DNA of 64,000 nucleotides from Haloferax marinisediminis (lineage in GTDB: Archaea > Halobacteriota > Halobacteria > Halobacteriales > Haloferacaceae): assembly GCF_009674585.1 (NCBI RefSeq), contig NZ_WKJP01000001.1:1612001-1676000 (forward strand), given 5' to 3'. Numbering within the stretch: position 1 is the stretch's first letter; every line of letters begins with the position of its first letter. The notes below the pieces were generated by a model. It searched no databases and was not told where the DNA came from. It saw only the letters and a list, made by a program, of their open reading frames with translations. The position numbers and the translations under genes are program-made. Shown in pieces: positions 45,585 to 54,237 of the stretch.

Positions 45585-48335
45585 ATGACTCAGCGTGGCC
45601 GTTCCCTCCTCACAGGCAAACGGGACGACTACGACTTCGACCCCGAGTCGGTGCCAGTCGCCGACGAGGACGTCCTGGACTTGCTCGAACCCGCCGTTCA
45701 GGAGTGGTGGGTCGACCAGTTCGGCGAGTTCGTCCCCGGCAACGGCGGCTTCTTTACACCACCACAGCGAGGCGCCATCCCACTCATCCACGAAGAGAAG
45801 AACGCGCTCATCTGCGCACCGACAGGGTCGGGAAAGACGCTCGCGTCGTTTACGGCCATCATCAACGAGTTGTTCCGCCGTGACCGCGAGTCACCCGACG
45901 GCCTCGACAACTCGGTGTACTGTCTCTACGTCTCTCCGCTCAAGTCACTCGCCAACGACATCCATCGGAACCTCACCGAACCGCTGGACGGAATCGCCGA
46001 TATCGCCGGCGAACGCGACGAGACCATCGACATCAGACACGCCATCCGCCACGGCGACACCTCCTCAGCTGACCGGCAGAAGATGCTGGAGGAGACGCCG
46101 CACATCCTCAACACCACCCCCGAGACGCTCGCTATCCTGCTCAACTCGCCGAAGTTCAAAGAGAAACTCCGAACCGTCGAGTACGTCGTCGTCGACGAGA
46201 TTCACAGTCTCGCCGAGAACAAACGCGGCACACATCTCTCGGTCTCGCTGGAGCGACTCGAAACCCTCGCGGAGTCGTCACCCACGCGCATCGGATGTTC
46301 TGCCACCGTCGAACCGCTGGACACCGTCGGAGAGTTTCTCGTCGGATACGAAGACGGCGACCCTCGGGAGTACGAACTCGTCGACACACGGTTCGTCCGC
46401 GACTTCGACATCGAACTCGAGTGTCCCACAGACGACCTGATTCGAACGCCGCGTGCCGAGGTACAGACACGGTTCTACGACCGTCTCCACGAACTGGTCG
46501 CCTCGCACACGAACACGCTCGTGTTCACGAACACCCGCTCGGGGGCCGAGCGCGTCTTGCACAATCTCCGCGAGACGTACCCCGACATCGACGAATCGAA
46601 CTCCGGGTGTCACCACGGAAGTCTCTCGAAAGAGCGGAGACAGGAGATAGAGTCAAAGCTGAAAGCCGGCGAGTTGCAGGTCGTCACCACCTCGACGAGT
46701 CTGGAACTCGGTATCGACATGCCGCACATCGACCTCGTGGTGCAGGTCGGGTCGCCGAAGTCGGTGGCGGCGCTCCTCCAGCGCGTCGGCCGGGCGGGCC
46801 ACCAACTCGGCCAGACCGTCGAAGGCCGCGTCATCGCCCTCGACAGAGACGAACTCGTAGAGTGCGCGGTGATGTTGACGAAGGCCGAAGAGGGATTCGT
46901 CGACCGCGTGTTCATCCCCGAGAACGCCTTCGACGTGGCGGCACAGCAGGTCTACGGGATGGCTATCAACTCGATTCGCCCCGAGTCAGAGGTCCGCGAT
47001 ATCCTGCGTCGGGCCTATCCGTACCGAAACTTCTCGGACGACGACTTCGAACGCCTGTTTCGTTACCTCACCGCCGACTACGACGGCCTCGAAGACAAGA
47101 ACGTCTACGCGAAGGTGTGGCGCGATACGAACGACCCACCCGACGGCGAGCACCACTACGAAGAGTACCCCGTCGGCGAACCGCTCGTCGGCAAGCGCGG
47201 ACGGATGGCCCGCGTCATCTACATGACCAACATCGGCACCATTCCCGACTCCTTTACTTGCGACGTGCTGGTTCGCGGGGCCGACCAGTGGGTCGGTACA
47301 CTCGACGAAGCCTATCTCGACACGCTGGAGAAAGGCGACGTGTTCGTCCTCGGCGGCGACAACTTCGCGTATCGCTATCGCCGCGGGTCGAAGGTGTACG
47401 TCGACCGAACCGCCCAACGGCCCACGGTTCCGTCGTGGTTCTCCGAACGCCTCCCACTGTCGTACGACCTCGGCCGCGAGATAGCCCAGTTCCAGGCGGA
47501 TATCGTCGAGAAACTCGAATCGGACGGTCCGCCCGCCGTCCGCGCGTGGCTCCGTGACCGTCCACTCGACGAGAACAGTGTTCGCGCAGTCACGCGAATG
47601 TTCGACGAGCAAGTTCGGTACGCGGGCCCAGAGAGCGTGGCGACTCCCTCGCGTCTGGCCATCGAGACGGAACTCAACCGCGAGACGTATCGCCGACACT
47701 ACTACGTCCACTGCACCTACGGCCGGCAGTTCAACGACGGCCTCTCGCGCTTGCTGGCGTACCACTGCGCCCGCCGGACCAACGCGAACGTGCAGGTCGC
47801 CGTCGCCGACAACGGCTTTTCCATCTCGATGCCGCTGAACCGGAAGGTGGACCTCGGCACCATCCTCCGTGAGGCCGACCCCGACACCCTCGCCGAGGAC
47901 CTCCGGGCCGCACTCGACGGCACCGACCTCCTGAAGCGCTACTTCCGTATCAACGCGACGCGCTCGCTCATGATTCTCAAGCGCTACAAGGGCTACGAGA
48001 AGACGGCCGCCCAACAACAGGTCTCTTCGGAGATGTTGCTGTCGTTCGCACAGGAGTTAGACGAGTTCGCGGTGATGGAAGAGACCTATCGGGAGATTCT
48101 CGAAGACAAACTGAACCTCGCCGCTATCGAGGTCGTTCTCGAAGACATCCAATCGGGCGACGTGGACGTGGTCGACCAGCAGGTTTCGACGCCGACGCCG
48201 CGGGCATTCGGCCTCGCCACCCTGATGGCGAGCGACGTGGTTCTCGCCGAAGACGAGAGCGCGGTGCTTCGGGAGTTCCACGAGCGTGTCCTCGACGAGA
48301 TTGGCGAGGACGACATCGACCTCGACGTGAGTTAA
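45585..48335 (+). CDS. lhr: Lhr-core ATP-dependent helicase
   Basis: A 916-residue superfamily 2 helicase. Motif I is CAPTGSGKTLASF, motif II is VVDEIHSLAENKRG (DEIH box), motif III is GCSATVEP and motif VI is LLQRVGRAGHQ. After the two RecA folds come the winged-helix and the Lhr-specific domain with PDSFTCDVLVRG. Lhr unwinds 3'-tailed DNA and RNA:DNA hybrids and is linked to stalled-fork repair in archaea. The start is the ATG 45585; the length matches Lhr-core without the C-terminal extension of large bacterial Lhr. Confidence 0.94.
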   Translation: MTQRGRSLLTGKRDDYDFDPESVPVADEDVLDLLEPAVQEWWVDQFGEFVPGNGGFFTPPQRGAIPLIHEEKNALICAPTGSGKTLASFTAIINELFRRDRESPDGLDNSVYCLYVSPLKSLANDIHRNLTEPLDGIADIAGERDETIDIRHAIRHGDTSSADRQKMLEETPHILNTTPETLAILLNSPKFKEKLRTVEYVVVDEIHSLAENKRGTHLSVSLERLETLAESSPTRIGCSATVEPLDTVGEFLVGYEDGDPREYELVDTRFVRDFDIELECPTDDLIRTPRAEVQTRFYDRLHELVASHTNTLVFTNTRSGAERVLHNLRETYPDIDESNSGCHHGSLSKERRQEIESKLKAGELQVVTTSTSLELGIDMPHIDLVVQVGSPKSVAALLQRVGRAGHQLGQTVEGRVIALDRDELVECAVMLTKAEEGFVDRVFIPENAFDVAAQQVYGMAINSIRPESEVRDILRRAYPYRNFSDDDFERLFRYLTADYDGLEDKNVYAKVWRDTNDPPDGEHHYEEYPVGEPLVGKRGRMARVIYMTNIGTIPDSFTCDVLVRGADQWVGTLDEAYLDTLEKGDVFVLGGDNFAYRYRRGSKVYVDRTAQRPTVPSWFSERLPLSYDLGREIAQFQADIVEKLESDGPPAVRAWLRDRPLDENSVRAVTRMFDEQVRYAGPESVATPSRLAIETELNRETYRRHYYVHCTYGRQFNDGLSRLLAYHCARRTNANVQVAVADNGFSISMPLNRKVDLGTILREADPDTLAEDLRAALDGTDLLKRYFRINATRSLMILKRYKGYEKTAAQQQVSSEMLLSFAQELDEFAVMEETYREILEDKLNLAAIEVVLEDIQSGDVDVVDQQVSTPTPRAFGLATLMASDVVLAEDESAVLREFHERVLDEIGEDDIDLDVS

Positions 48336-48338
48336 AAG

Positions 48339-48875
48339 TCAGCGGCAGCGGTACTGGACGTCGTACGATAGGTTGGGGCCTTCCTGTCGGACGGTGCCTT
48401 GACCAGTGACGTTCAGCGTGTTCGCCGCTTGGTCGACTACGCGGACGGTGGAATCGACGATGGGGCCGGCCGGATCCGTGACGGTTCCCTGACCAGACAC
48501 CTTCAGATGGAGCGTGCCCGTCCCGCAGTCGGCGACCTGACCAGTAAACGTCATCGTGCCGTGCAGAACGACGCGTCCGCTCGGGAAGACTGTCCCGCTG
48601 ACATCCTCCTCGAACGTCCCGTCGAGTGTCCCCGAGATGGTCCCCTCGAGGTGGCGATCCTCGTGGCGGACGCCGTCTGCGTACCGTGTGTTGGTGATTT
48701 CGAGGTTCGTAATCTGGCCCGTGCCGGTTCCCATTTGTGGCTGTTGTGCCGAGGCGACGGCCGGGACCGAACCGAGCAACGCCGTCCCACCAATCACGCG
48801 CAGGAGCGCGCGCCGGGTGGATGTGTGACCCCGAGCGTGGGTGGCACCAGTCCTCCTGTTTGGATGTGGCGACAT
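48339..48875 (-). CDS. Tat-exported protein of unknown function
   Basis: A 178-residue protein starting at ATG 48875 (MSPHPNRR). A twin-arginine signal TRRALLRVIGGTALLG is followed by a likely cleavage site after AVASA. The mature part is beta-rich, with alternating hydrophilic strands (GTISGTLDGTFEEDVSGTVF, LHLKVSGQGTV, LNVTGQGTVRQ) that look like a repeated beta-meander, and two Cys residues that could form a disulfide. It converges with lhr, 3 bases apart. No family recognised. Confidence 0.7.
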   Translation of the reverse strand: MSPHPNRRTGATHARGHTSTRRALLRVIGGTALLGSVPAVASAQQPQMGTGTGQITNLEITNTRYADGVRHEDRHLEGTISGTLDGTFEEDVSGTVFPSGRVVLHGTMTFTGQVADCGTGTLHLKVSGQGTVTDPAGPIVDSTVRVVDQAANTLNVTGQGTVRQEGPNLSYDVQYRCR

Positions 48876-49089
48876 ACCGACACACTCGGTCTTTACAGCA
48901 ATAGTTACCCACCGACTACCTATCACGGCCCGTTACCTTCCGCCCTAACGGATCAAACCGGTCGCTGCCCCTTCGAGCAAAGTCGGGTGCCCACCAGCCG
49001 TCGGATTCGTGAGCGAACAAGACACGTCCGTCGGTCGAAAAACAGCTACTGAACTCGTCTTCTGCAGCCTGCAATCTTTTTCAGCGAGC

Positions 49090-51879
49090 TTACCGCCGCG
49101 CCCACCTAAGCATCCGCTGGTAGAACGGGTCGGATTCGAGCGCGCTGGCGTCGCCGACGAGGCAGAGTGCTTTCTTCGCACGCGTGAGCGCGACGTTGAT
49201 GCGTCGGTGGTCTTCGAACAACGGCCCGTCCAAGTCGCCGGTTGCGACGAACGAGACGATAATGACCTCTTTCGAGGAGCCTTGGAACCGGTCCACGGTA
49301 TCGACGGTCACGTCGGTTCGGCGGGAGATTTCGGCAACCTGCGCCCGGAAGGGAGCGATGACACCGATATCCTCCGAGGCGACACCGGCGGCCTCGTAGG
49401 CGGCGACGATTTCGGCGACTCGGTCAGCTTCGACAGGGTTGGTGTTGCCGACGCGGCGGCCATCGGGGTCGACGAACGTCACTTGGTCTGTGAGTTCGGC
49501 GGGTAAGTCGGCGGTGTCGACGCCGAGGTCGCGGAGGTGCTGCCCCGCGACTTCGCCGGTCGCCGGACGGAGTGCGCCGTCGTAGAACTCCGCCGAAGCA
49601 AACGCCTGAATCCGCTGGGACATGCGGTACTGGCGGTCGAGCATCACCGACGCTTCGGGGTGGGCTTCGATGAGTCGCTGGAACAGCGATTTCTGCAGGT
49701 CGTTCTCGGCGCGAACGACGGGTGGCAGTTGCTTGTGGTCGCCGACGAGGACGAACCGGTCGGCGAGGTTCGCCGCGGCGAGCGTCCCCGGTTCGGTGAG
49801 TTGCGAGGCTTCGTCCACAAGAGCGACGTCGAACGACTGCTCGCGCATCACGCGCGACCCACAGGAGGCAGTCGTCGCGGCGACGACCGGGGCGTCGTGC
49901 AAGGCGGCGGCGAGTGTGTTGGGGTCGCCGCTGCGAGAGAGGCGAACGTCCAGCATGTCCTCGCGGACACCCGATTCGGTGCCGACGCGGACGATGTCTT
50001 CGAACCCTTGGTCGCGCAGTGCTTCGAGCGCGTTGTCCACCGCGCGGTTCGTGAACGCCGAAAGGAGGACGCGATTTCCGTCTTCGACCAGTGCGCGGAT
50101 GGTCCGAGCGATGGTGTAGGTCTTACCCGTCCCGGGCGGTCCGTGGATGAGCGCGAGGTCGTCGGCGTCGACGGCGAGACTGACCGCCTCGTCTTGCGCC
50201 TCGTTGTTGTCGATGTACGTCTCGCCGGCCGAGCGGGCTTCGAACTCGGGTGCGCGCCGGTCGAACAGCACGTCCTTGCGGTCGGGTGACCCCTTCAACA
50301 CGGCGTCGTGGAGGGCGGTGAGGAGTCTGGCGACGTTGAGTTCGGAGGGGTAGACGTCGAGGCGGCGGAGTGGAACCGGTTCGTCCGTCGTGACGACGAC
50401 TTCGTCACCGAGTTCGACGATGCGTGCGATTTCGGCGTGTCCCTCGACGGGGTGGCCGTCACTGGCGAGTGCGACGTCGCCTTCACGGAGTTTAGACACC
50501 GAATCGTCGGTCTTCCGGGCGCGGAGTTCCCACGTTCCGTCGGGTAGTTCTTCTTCGCCCAGCGGTTCGAGACCGATAATCGCCCGGTCGTCGTCTGCCC
50601 GTTCCTCGGCGGACTGTTCCCAGAGTTTGCGGTACTCCGCGTGGACCGCCCGGCGCTCTTCTTCGATTGCGCGGTAGAATCGGTCGAAATACTCGCGTTC
50701 GTCTTCGGGAACTGGCGTACCGATAGCACCGGCTTTCGACTCCTGTCCGAGGCGTCCCGAGACGACCATGCAGGTGTCTTTCTCGAAGCAGTACTGGCAC
50801 TTCGAGTTCACTTCGTACCCCGTCGGCACGGAGGCGTCGTACTCCATCGCGGCGATTTCGTTGCGCGTGCGGACGACGAATTCGAGAAGCCCACGGCCAA
50901 TCGAGAAATCCTTCGCCGGCGAGAGGTCGCCCGACTCTTCGGTCCGGTCGAGTGTGGTGTTTTTCGTGTAGAGGAGCGTCCCCGTATCGACCGGGATACC
51001 ACGTTCGTGCAGGATGAGGGCGTACGCGGCCGCCTGAATCTTGTCCTGGAATCGCGGGTCGCGATTGAGGTTCTTTCCCGTCTTGAGTTCGACGGGTGAG
51101 CCACGGCGAAGGGCGTCAGCGCGGCCTTTGATGCCGAACGTCGGCGAGATGAGCGTGTACTCAGAGCGCCACTCGTCTTCGTCCGTGAGGACCCCCTGCG
51201 AGAGCCAGCCTTCGATTGCGGCGGCGTTTCGGCGGACTTCGTCGGCGACTTCGTCTACTTCTCGGCCGAGCAGTCCGAGTTCGAGGCCGCGTTCGTCGAT
51301 GCGTTCGTCGATGGAGGAGTCGAGGTCACGGCCGCGGAGGAGGTCACCGAACACCTCGTGGACGATGGTCCCTTTGACGACCGGGTAGTTCAGCGGGATG
51401 CCGGAGAGTTTGTTCAGGTAGTACATCCGCGAGCACTGGACCCACGAGCGGATGTCGGTCACGTCGACGAGGAAGTCGGGTTCGACGACGACGAACGACT
51501 CTTTGCCGGTCGCGTAGGTCGTCTCGCCTCGGTACTCCGATTCGTCGACGTCGGTGACGAGGATATCCATCCCCGGTTCGGCGTGTTCGGCGGCGTGGGT
51601 CCACTTCCCCCAGAGCGTGACGGTGATGGGGTCGGCCGTCCCCCGTTCAGGACGAAGCGTCACCTCCGCCAGCGAACGCTCTCCGTACCGCGTCTCGACC
51701 TCACGTGGGGCACCAACCTCGACGAGCGGACCGCGAAGATTCACGTCGAAACCGTCGGTGAGGAACGGCCAAATAGGCGTCGGTCGACCAACTATTTCGT
51801 CGCCATCGGAGTCGTGTGACGTGGTTCCGGGCCGACAGTAACCGTCACGTTCTTTCGCGCTGCCGCGGTACCACTGCAC
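49090..51879 (-). CDS. Dna2-like nuclease-helicase
   Basis: A protein of about 929 residues if it starts at GTG 51879. A RecB/Cas4-like nuclease domain is followed by a superfamily 1B helicase. The iron-sulfur cysteines are one at WVQCSRMYY and three at KCQYCFEKDTC, as in Dna2 and AddB. Helicase motifs are LIHGPPGTGKT (I), VALVDEASQL (II), LVGDHKQLPPV (III), DRFQGSSKEV (V) and NVALTRAKK (VI). It should process flaps or broken ends. The open frame extends to 52026, but that part lies antisense to the next gene; the true start is uncertain. Confidence 0.88.
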   Translation of the reverse strand: MQWYRGSAKERDGYCRPGTTSHDSDGDEIVGRPTPIWPFLTDGFDVNLRGPLVEVGAPREVETRYGERSLAEVTLRPERGTADPITVTLWGKWTHAAEHAEPGMDILVTDVDESEYRGETTYATGKESFVVVEPDFLVDVTDIRSWVQCSRMYYLNKLSGIPLNYPVVKGTIVHEVFGDLLRGRDLDSSIDERIDERGLELGLLGREVDEVADEVRRNAAAIEGWLSQGVLTDEDEWRSEYTLISPTFGIKGRADALRRGSPVELKTGKNLNRDPRFQDKIQAAAYALILHERGIPVDTGTLLYTKNTTLDRTEESGDLSPAKDFSIGRGLLEFVVRTRNEIAAMEYDASVPTGYEVNSKCQYCFEKDTCMVVSGRLGQESKAGAIGTPVPEDEREYFDRFYRAIEEERRAVHAEYRKLWEQSAEERADDDRAIIGLEPLGEEELPDGTWELRARKTDDSVSKLREGDVALASDGHPVEGHAEIARIVELGDEVVVTTDEPVPLRRLDVYPSELNVARLLTALHDAVLKGSPDRKDVLFDRRAPEFEARSAGETYIDNNEAQDEAVSLAVDADDLALIHGPPGTGKTYTIARTIRALVEDGNRVLLSAFTNRAVDNALEALRDQGFEDIVRVGTESGVREDMLDVRLSRSGDPNTLAAALHDAPVVAATTASCGSRVMREQSFDVALVDEASQLTEPGTLAAANLADRFVLVGDHKQLPPVVRAENDLQKSLFQRLIEAHPEASVMLDRQYRMSQRIQAFASAEFYDGALRPATGEVAGQHLRDLGVDTADLPAELTDQVTFVDPDGRRVGNTNPVEADRVAEIVAAYEAAGVASEDIGVIAPFRAQVAEISRRTDVTVDTVDRFQGSSKEVIIVSFVATGDLDGPLFEDHRRINVALTRAKKALCLVGDASALESDPFYQRMLRWARR

Positions 51880-52440
51880 ATGCGCGTCAGAGATTGGCAA
51901 GACATCCTCTCGGACGTCGTCGAAGATGGTCGCGACCCGGGCGCGTGGCGCGCCGTCGCGGGAACTCGGCGTGGCGGTCTCGGCGAAGACCTCTTTCTCA
52001 GCCACCGCGACGTTGGTGTCTACCAACTCAAGACGTACGCCAAGAATCCGTACGAAGTCCGTGGCGTCGGCACGCGGGTCGCTCGCCGTATCGACGACGA
52101 CCTAGAACCGCTGTTCCCCAACCGTGAGACCGACACGGACGCCGGTCGGTTCGGAGTCCAGCGCCCGCCGGAAGACGAAGACGAAGCCACGTCGATGGCC
52201 CGTCGCCTCGAAGAGACGATGAAGGTTCACGCAGAGGTTCCAACGACACCGGACGATTTCTTCACCGACGTGATGGAAGCGCTCGACAGTCCGGCGTTCG
52301 GACCGATGGACTACGAGTTCGACGCTCGCCCCGACAGACTCGACGACTTGACCGACGAGTTCACCGACGCGAACGAACTCCTCTCGGCCGAACTCGACGA
52401 CCTCATAGAGACTGACGAGGTCGACCGCGGGTTCTACTGA
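51880..52440 (+). CDS. Haloarchaeal conserved hypothetical protein
   Basis: A 186-residue acidic protein starting at ATG 51880. It begins MRVRDWQDILSDVVEDG and carries LFLSHRDVGVYQLKTYAKNPYEVRGVGTRVARRID, a small structured part, followed by an acidic C-terminal half. It resembles a haloarchaea-restricted family (possibly DUF5806); I cannot confirm this. Its start abuts the divergent Dna2-like gene. No enzyme motif. Confidence 0.7.
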   Translation: MRVRDWQDILSDVVEDGRDPGAWRAVAGTRRGGLGEDLFLSHRDVGVYQLKTYAKNPYEVRGVGTRVARRIDDDLEPLFPNRETDTDAGRFGVQRPPEDEDEATSMARRLEETMKVHAEVPTTPDDFFTDVMEALDSPAFGPMDYEFDARPDRLDDLTDEFTDANELLSAELDDLIETDEVDRGFY

Positions 52441-52543
52441 GAGCCATCGGTTTCAAATCGCCTCGACGCGACGAACTCGATATGAACGATTGGGGCGCGA
52501 GTGGACCGACCCACGACTCGGGGGCGCTCGTGCAGGAGGCGCG

Positions 52544-52774
52544 ATGGTAGGGCCAAGTTTGAGTGACGACGAGATGCGACTCGCGAGTTCACGTCTCAGA
52601 ATCGGCTTCGTACTACTCGTTGGCGTGTCTGCTGGCCTCATCGCCGTCACTGCAGATGCGACGCTTCCACAGGTTGGTCTCGCGTTCGCCGGTGGGACTG
52701 TCCTCGGCATCGCACTCATGGTTTTTCTGTCGTACTGGGGCCGCGAGTTTACCAACGTGAATCGGCGTCGGTGA
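52544..52774 (+). CDS. Small two-span membrane protein
   Basis: A 76-residue protein starting at ATG 52544, supported by an AGGAGG ribosome-binding site 6-7 bases upstream. Two hydrophobic segments are evident (IGFVLLVGVSAGLIAVTA and LAFAGGTVLGIALMVFLSYW). The ends are charged. The pattern resembles haloarchaeal membrane proteins of unknown function. Confidence 0.7.
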   Translation: MVGPSLSDDEMRLASSRLRIGFVLLVGVSAGLIAVTADATLPQVGLAFAGGTVLGIALMVFLSYWGREFTNVNRRR

Positions 52775-52908
52775 GTTTCACCGAGAGGCAACGAACTGGT
52801 GAGGCGATGAAAAGACGACGTGGTGATAACTATCTGGTAATCGTGTCAATATTGTAATAAATATGCAAATAAGTAAGCTCGCCTGAACGAAGTTCGATGA
52901 ACCGCAGA

Positions 52909-52917
52909 ATATATATA
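52909..52917 (+). promoter_or_regulatory. Strong TATA box ahead of a structured non-coding region
   Basis: ATATATATA (52909-52917) is an AT-only box in a GC-rich genome and sits in an AT-rich stretch. No plus-strand ORF follows. The expected start is about 25 bases downstream, near 52940, exactly where a series of hairpins begins. Confidence 0.55.
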
Positions 52918-52939
52918 GATACATTGAGGACCGAATACC

Positions 52940-53109
52940 GCCGGTAACCAGGGCAGGGGCAACGACCTGGTTTTCAACCGGAATACGCTGGGTTGTGCCA
53001 GAGTTGGGCCTCTGTCACAAGACAGCGTACCTACCCAAGGTGCGTGTGCGACCTGAACCACGTTCAGAACCCGGACGCGCACCCTGATGGAGTTGCAGTC
53101 TCCTCAGGG
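52940..53109 (+). ncRNA. Candidate structured RNA of about 170 bases
   Basis: Four consecutive perfect or near-perfect hairpins are visible. (1) CCGGT-AACCAGG (52941-52952) with CCTGGTT (52966-52972) and ACCGG (52977-52981). (2) TACGCTG, TTGTG and CAGAG (52984-53003) with CTCTG, CACAA and CAGCGTA (53010-53029): 17 pairs with two small loops. (3) GGTGCGTG (53039-53046) with CGCGCACC (53076-53083), and CTGAAC/GTTCAG inside; a 3-base bulge plus GA on one side and GA on the other is k-turn-like. (4) CCCTGA-GGAG with CTCC-TCAGGG (53082-53109). I recognise no known RNA family. The rest of the gap 52775-52908 is AT-rich with no gene seen. Confidence 0.5.
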
Positions 53110-54066
53110 CGATACCCGAGCGATCCATCGCTCGGGGGCGTCCAATTCTGCATCAGTCGGCAAGTTCTCCGGATGGTCCCACACACGTGATGCGGCCGCG
53201 ATACCTCGTTTGTCTGCGACGTACTCGAAGAACCGAGCGCCGCGTTCGTACTGTCGGCGTTTGAGGCCGAGACCGAGTGCGCGTCGAGCGAGTTTTGCAA
53301 TTGGTCCACCACCTTGCCGTCGCTCGTCGAGTTTGCGGCGCAGGTCTTCGTACTCTTCGTCGAACGCGCGGTCCATCAGGAGTTCCGCGTAGCCTTCGAC
53401 GGACGTCATCGCCGTGTCGAGTTCGGCGAACGCATCTCGGTCGAGGTCACCCTCGACGAGTGCGTCGATACCGCGGTTCATCCGTTTTTCGAGGTGGGTC
53501 GAAAGCCACGGGGCCGCGCCGAACTCCGCGGCGTGCGACACCTCGTGGAAGGCGATCCAGCGGCGGAACCGTGGGTAGTCGACGTCGAGCGAATCGGCGA
53601 CGCGACGGATGTTCGGGTGGACGAAGTAGAGGCCGTGGTCGTCGTCGCCCTCGGCGAGGAGGAGAGGGTCGTACTGTCCGAGGACGTTGTTGCCGAGGAA
53701 CGAGAGGACGAGCGCGAACGTTCCGGTGTTGACCGCGCGGGTGACGCCCGGAAGCACCGAGGGACCGTGTTCCTCGAAGGGGGCCATAACTCGGCGGAAC
53801 GTTCTGACGTTGGCGTCTATCCAGTGGTGTCGGTTCTGTACCTCTACCACGTCGGGGACGTCGAACGACACCTCGGCGACCTCGGCGAGTCGGTCCCGTG
53901 CGTCTCGAACGTCAGATGCGTACCCCTCTCGTTCGGCAGCAGAGAGGTCGAGCGTACCCGGGTCTGTCGCTGCTCTCGCGGCTTCGCTGACGGCATCCCA
54001 GTCGATATTTCCGGTCCCCGTCGCCGAAGCGTCTGCGACGACTCGGACGCTCCGCAGGAAGTTCAT
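53104..54066 (-). CDS. DUF2342-type zinc metalloprotease-like protein
   Basis: A 320-residue protein with HEVSH (HExxH) near residue 175 and a downstream Glu-containing helix (SVEGYAELLMDRA) that could complete a zinc site. VTRAVNTGTFALVLSFLGNNVLGQYDPLLL precedes it. The pattern matches DUF2342, a family named after coenzyme F420 biosynthesis association in actinobacteria; that function is not demonstrated. A perfect 10-bp inverted repeat (53115-53124 with 53127-53136) is coded in its last residues. The stop codon lies inside hairpin 4 of the candidate RNA. Confidence 0.85.
   Translation of the reverse strand: MNFLRSVRVVADASATGTGNIDWDAVSEAARAATDPGTLDLSAAEREGYASDVRDARDRLAEVAEVSFDVPDVVEVQNRHHWIDANVRTFRRVMAPFEEHGPSVLPGVTRAVNTGTFALVLSFLGNNVLGQYDPLLLAEGDDDHGLYFVHPNIRRVADSLDVDYPRFRRWIAFHEVSHAAEFGAAPWLSTHLEKRMNRGIDALVEGDLDRDAFAELDTAMTSVEGYAELLMDRAFDEEYEDLRRKLDERRQGGGPIAKLARRALGLGLKRRQYERGARFFEYVADKRGIAAASRVWDHPENLPTDAELDAPERWIARVSP
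53115..53136. terminator. Perfect inverted repeat inside the 3' end of a gene
   Basis: CCCGAGCGAT and ATCGCTCGGG pair without mismatch around a 2-base centre. With the neighbouring hairpin 53082-53109 it would make two stacked stems in either transcription direction, between the candidate RNA and the DUF2342 gene. A bidirectional terminator is the simplest reading. Confidence 0.4.
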
Positions 54067-54237
54067 AGACTACGGACGGGCGCTGTGGGCAAAACGCTTC
54101 GGACAATGTTGAACAGCTAGACAGTCAGGATGACAGACAGTGATTCGCCCGAAAATCGACCGTCTACCCCGTCAGACACCAGCGTTCGCGCATTCGACTG
54201 CCACTAAACACTATACCCCCTCCCGCGTGGTTTGTGT

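Noticed and set aside
52909-53109. H/ACA guide, RNase P, 7S or 5S RNA
   Set aside because: No ACA box lies after the stems, the length does not fit RNase P or 7S, and 5S or conserved RNase P segments are absent. I looked for pairing with the 23S rRNA helix 69 and Psi2605 regions, from memory, and saw none.
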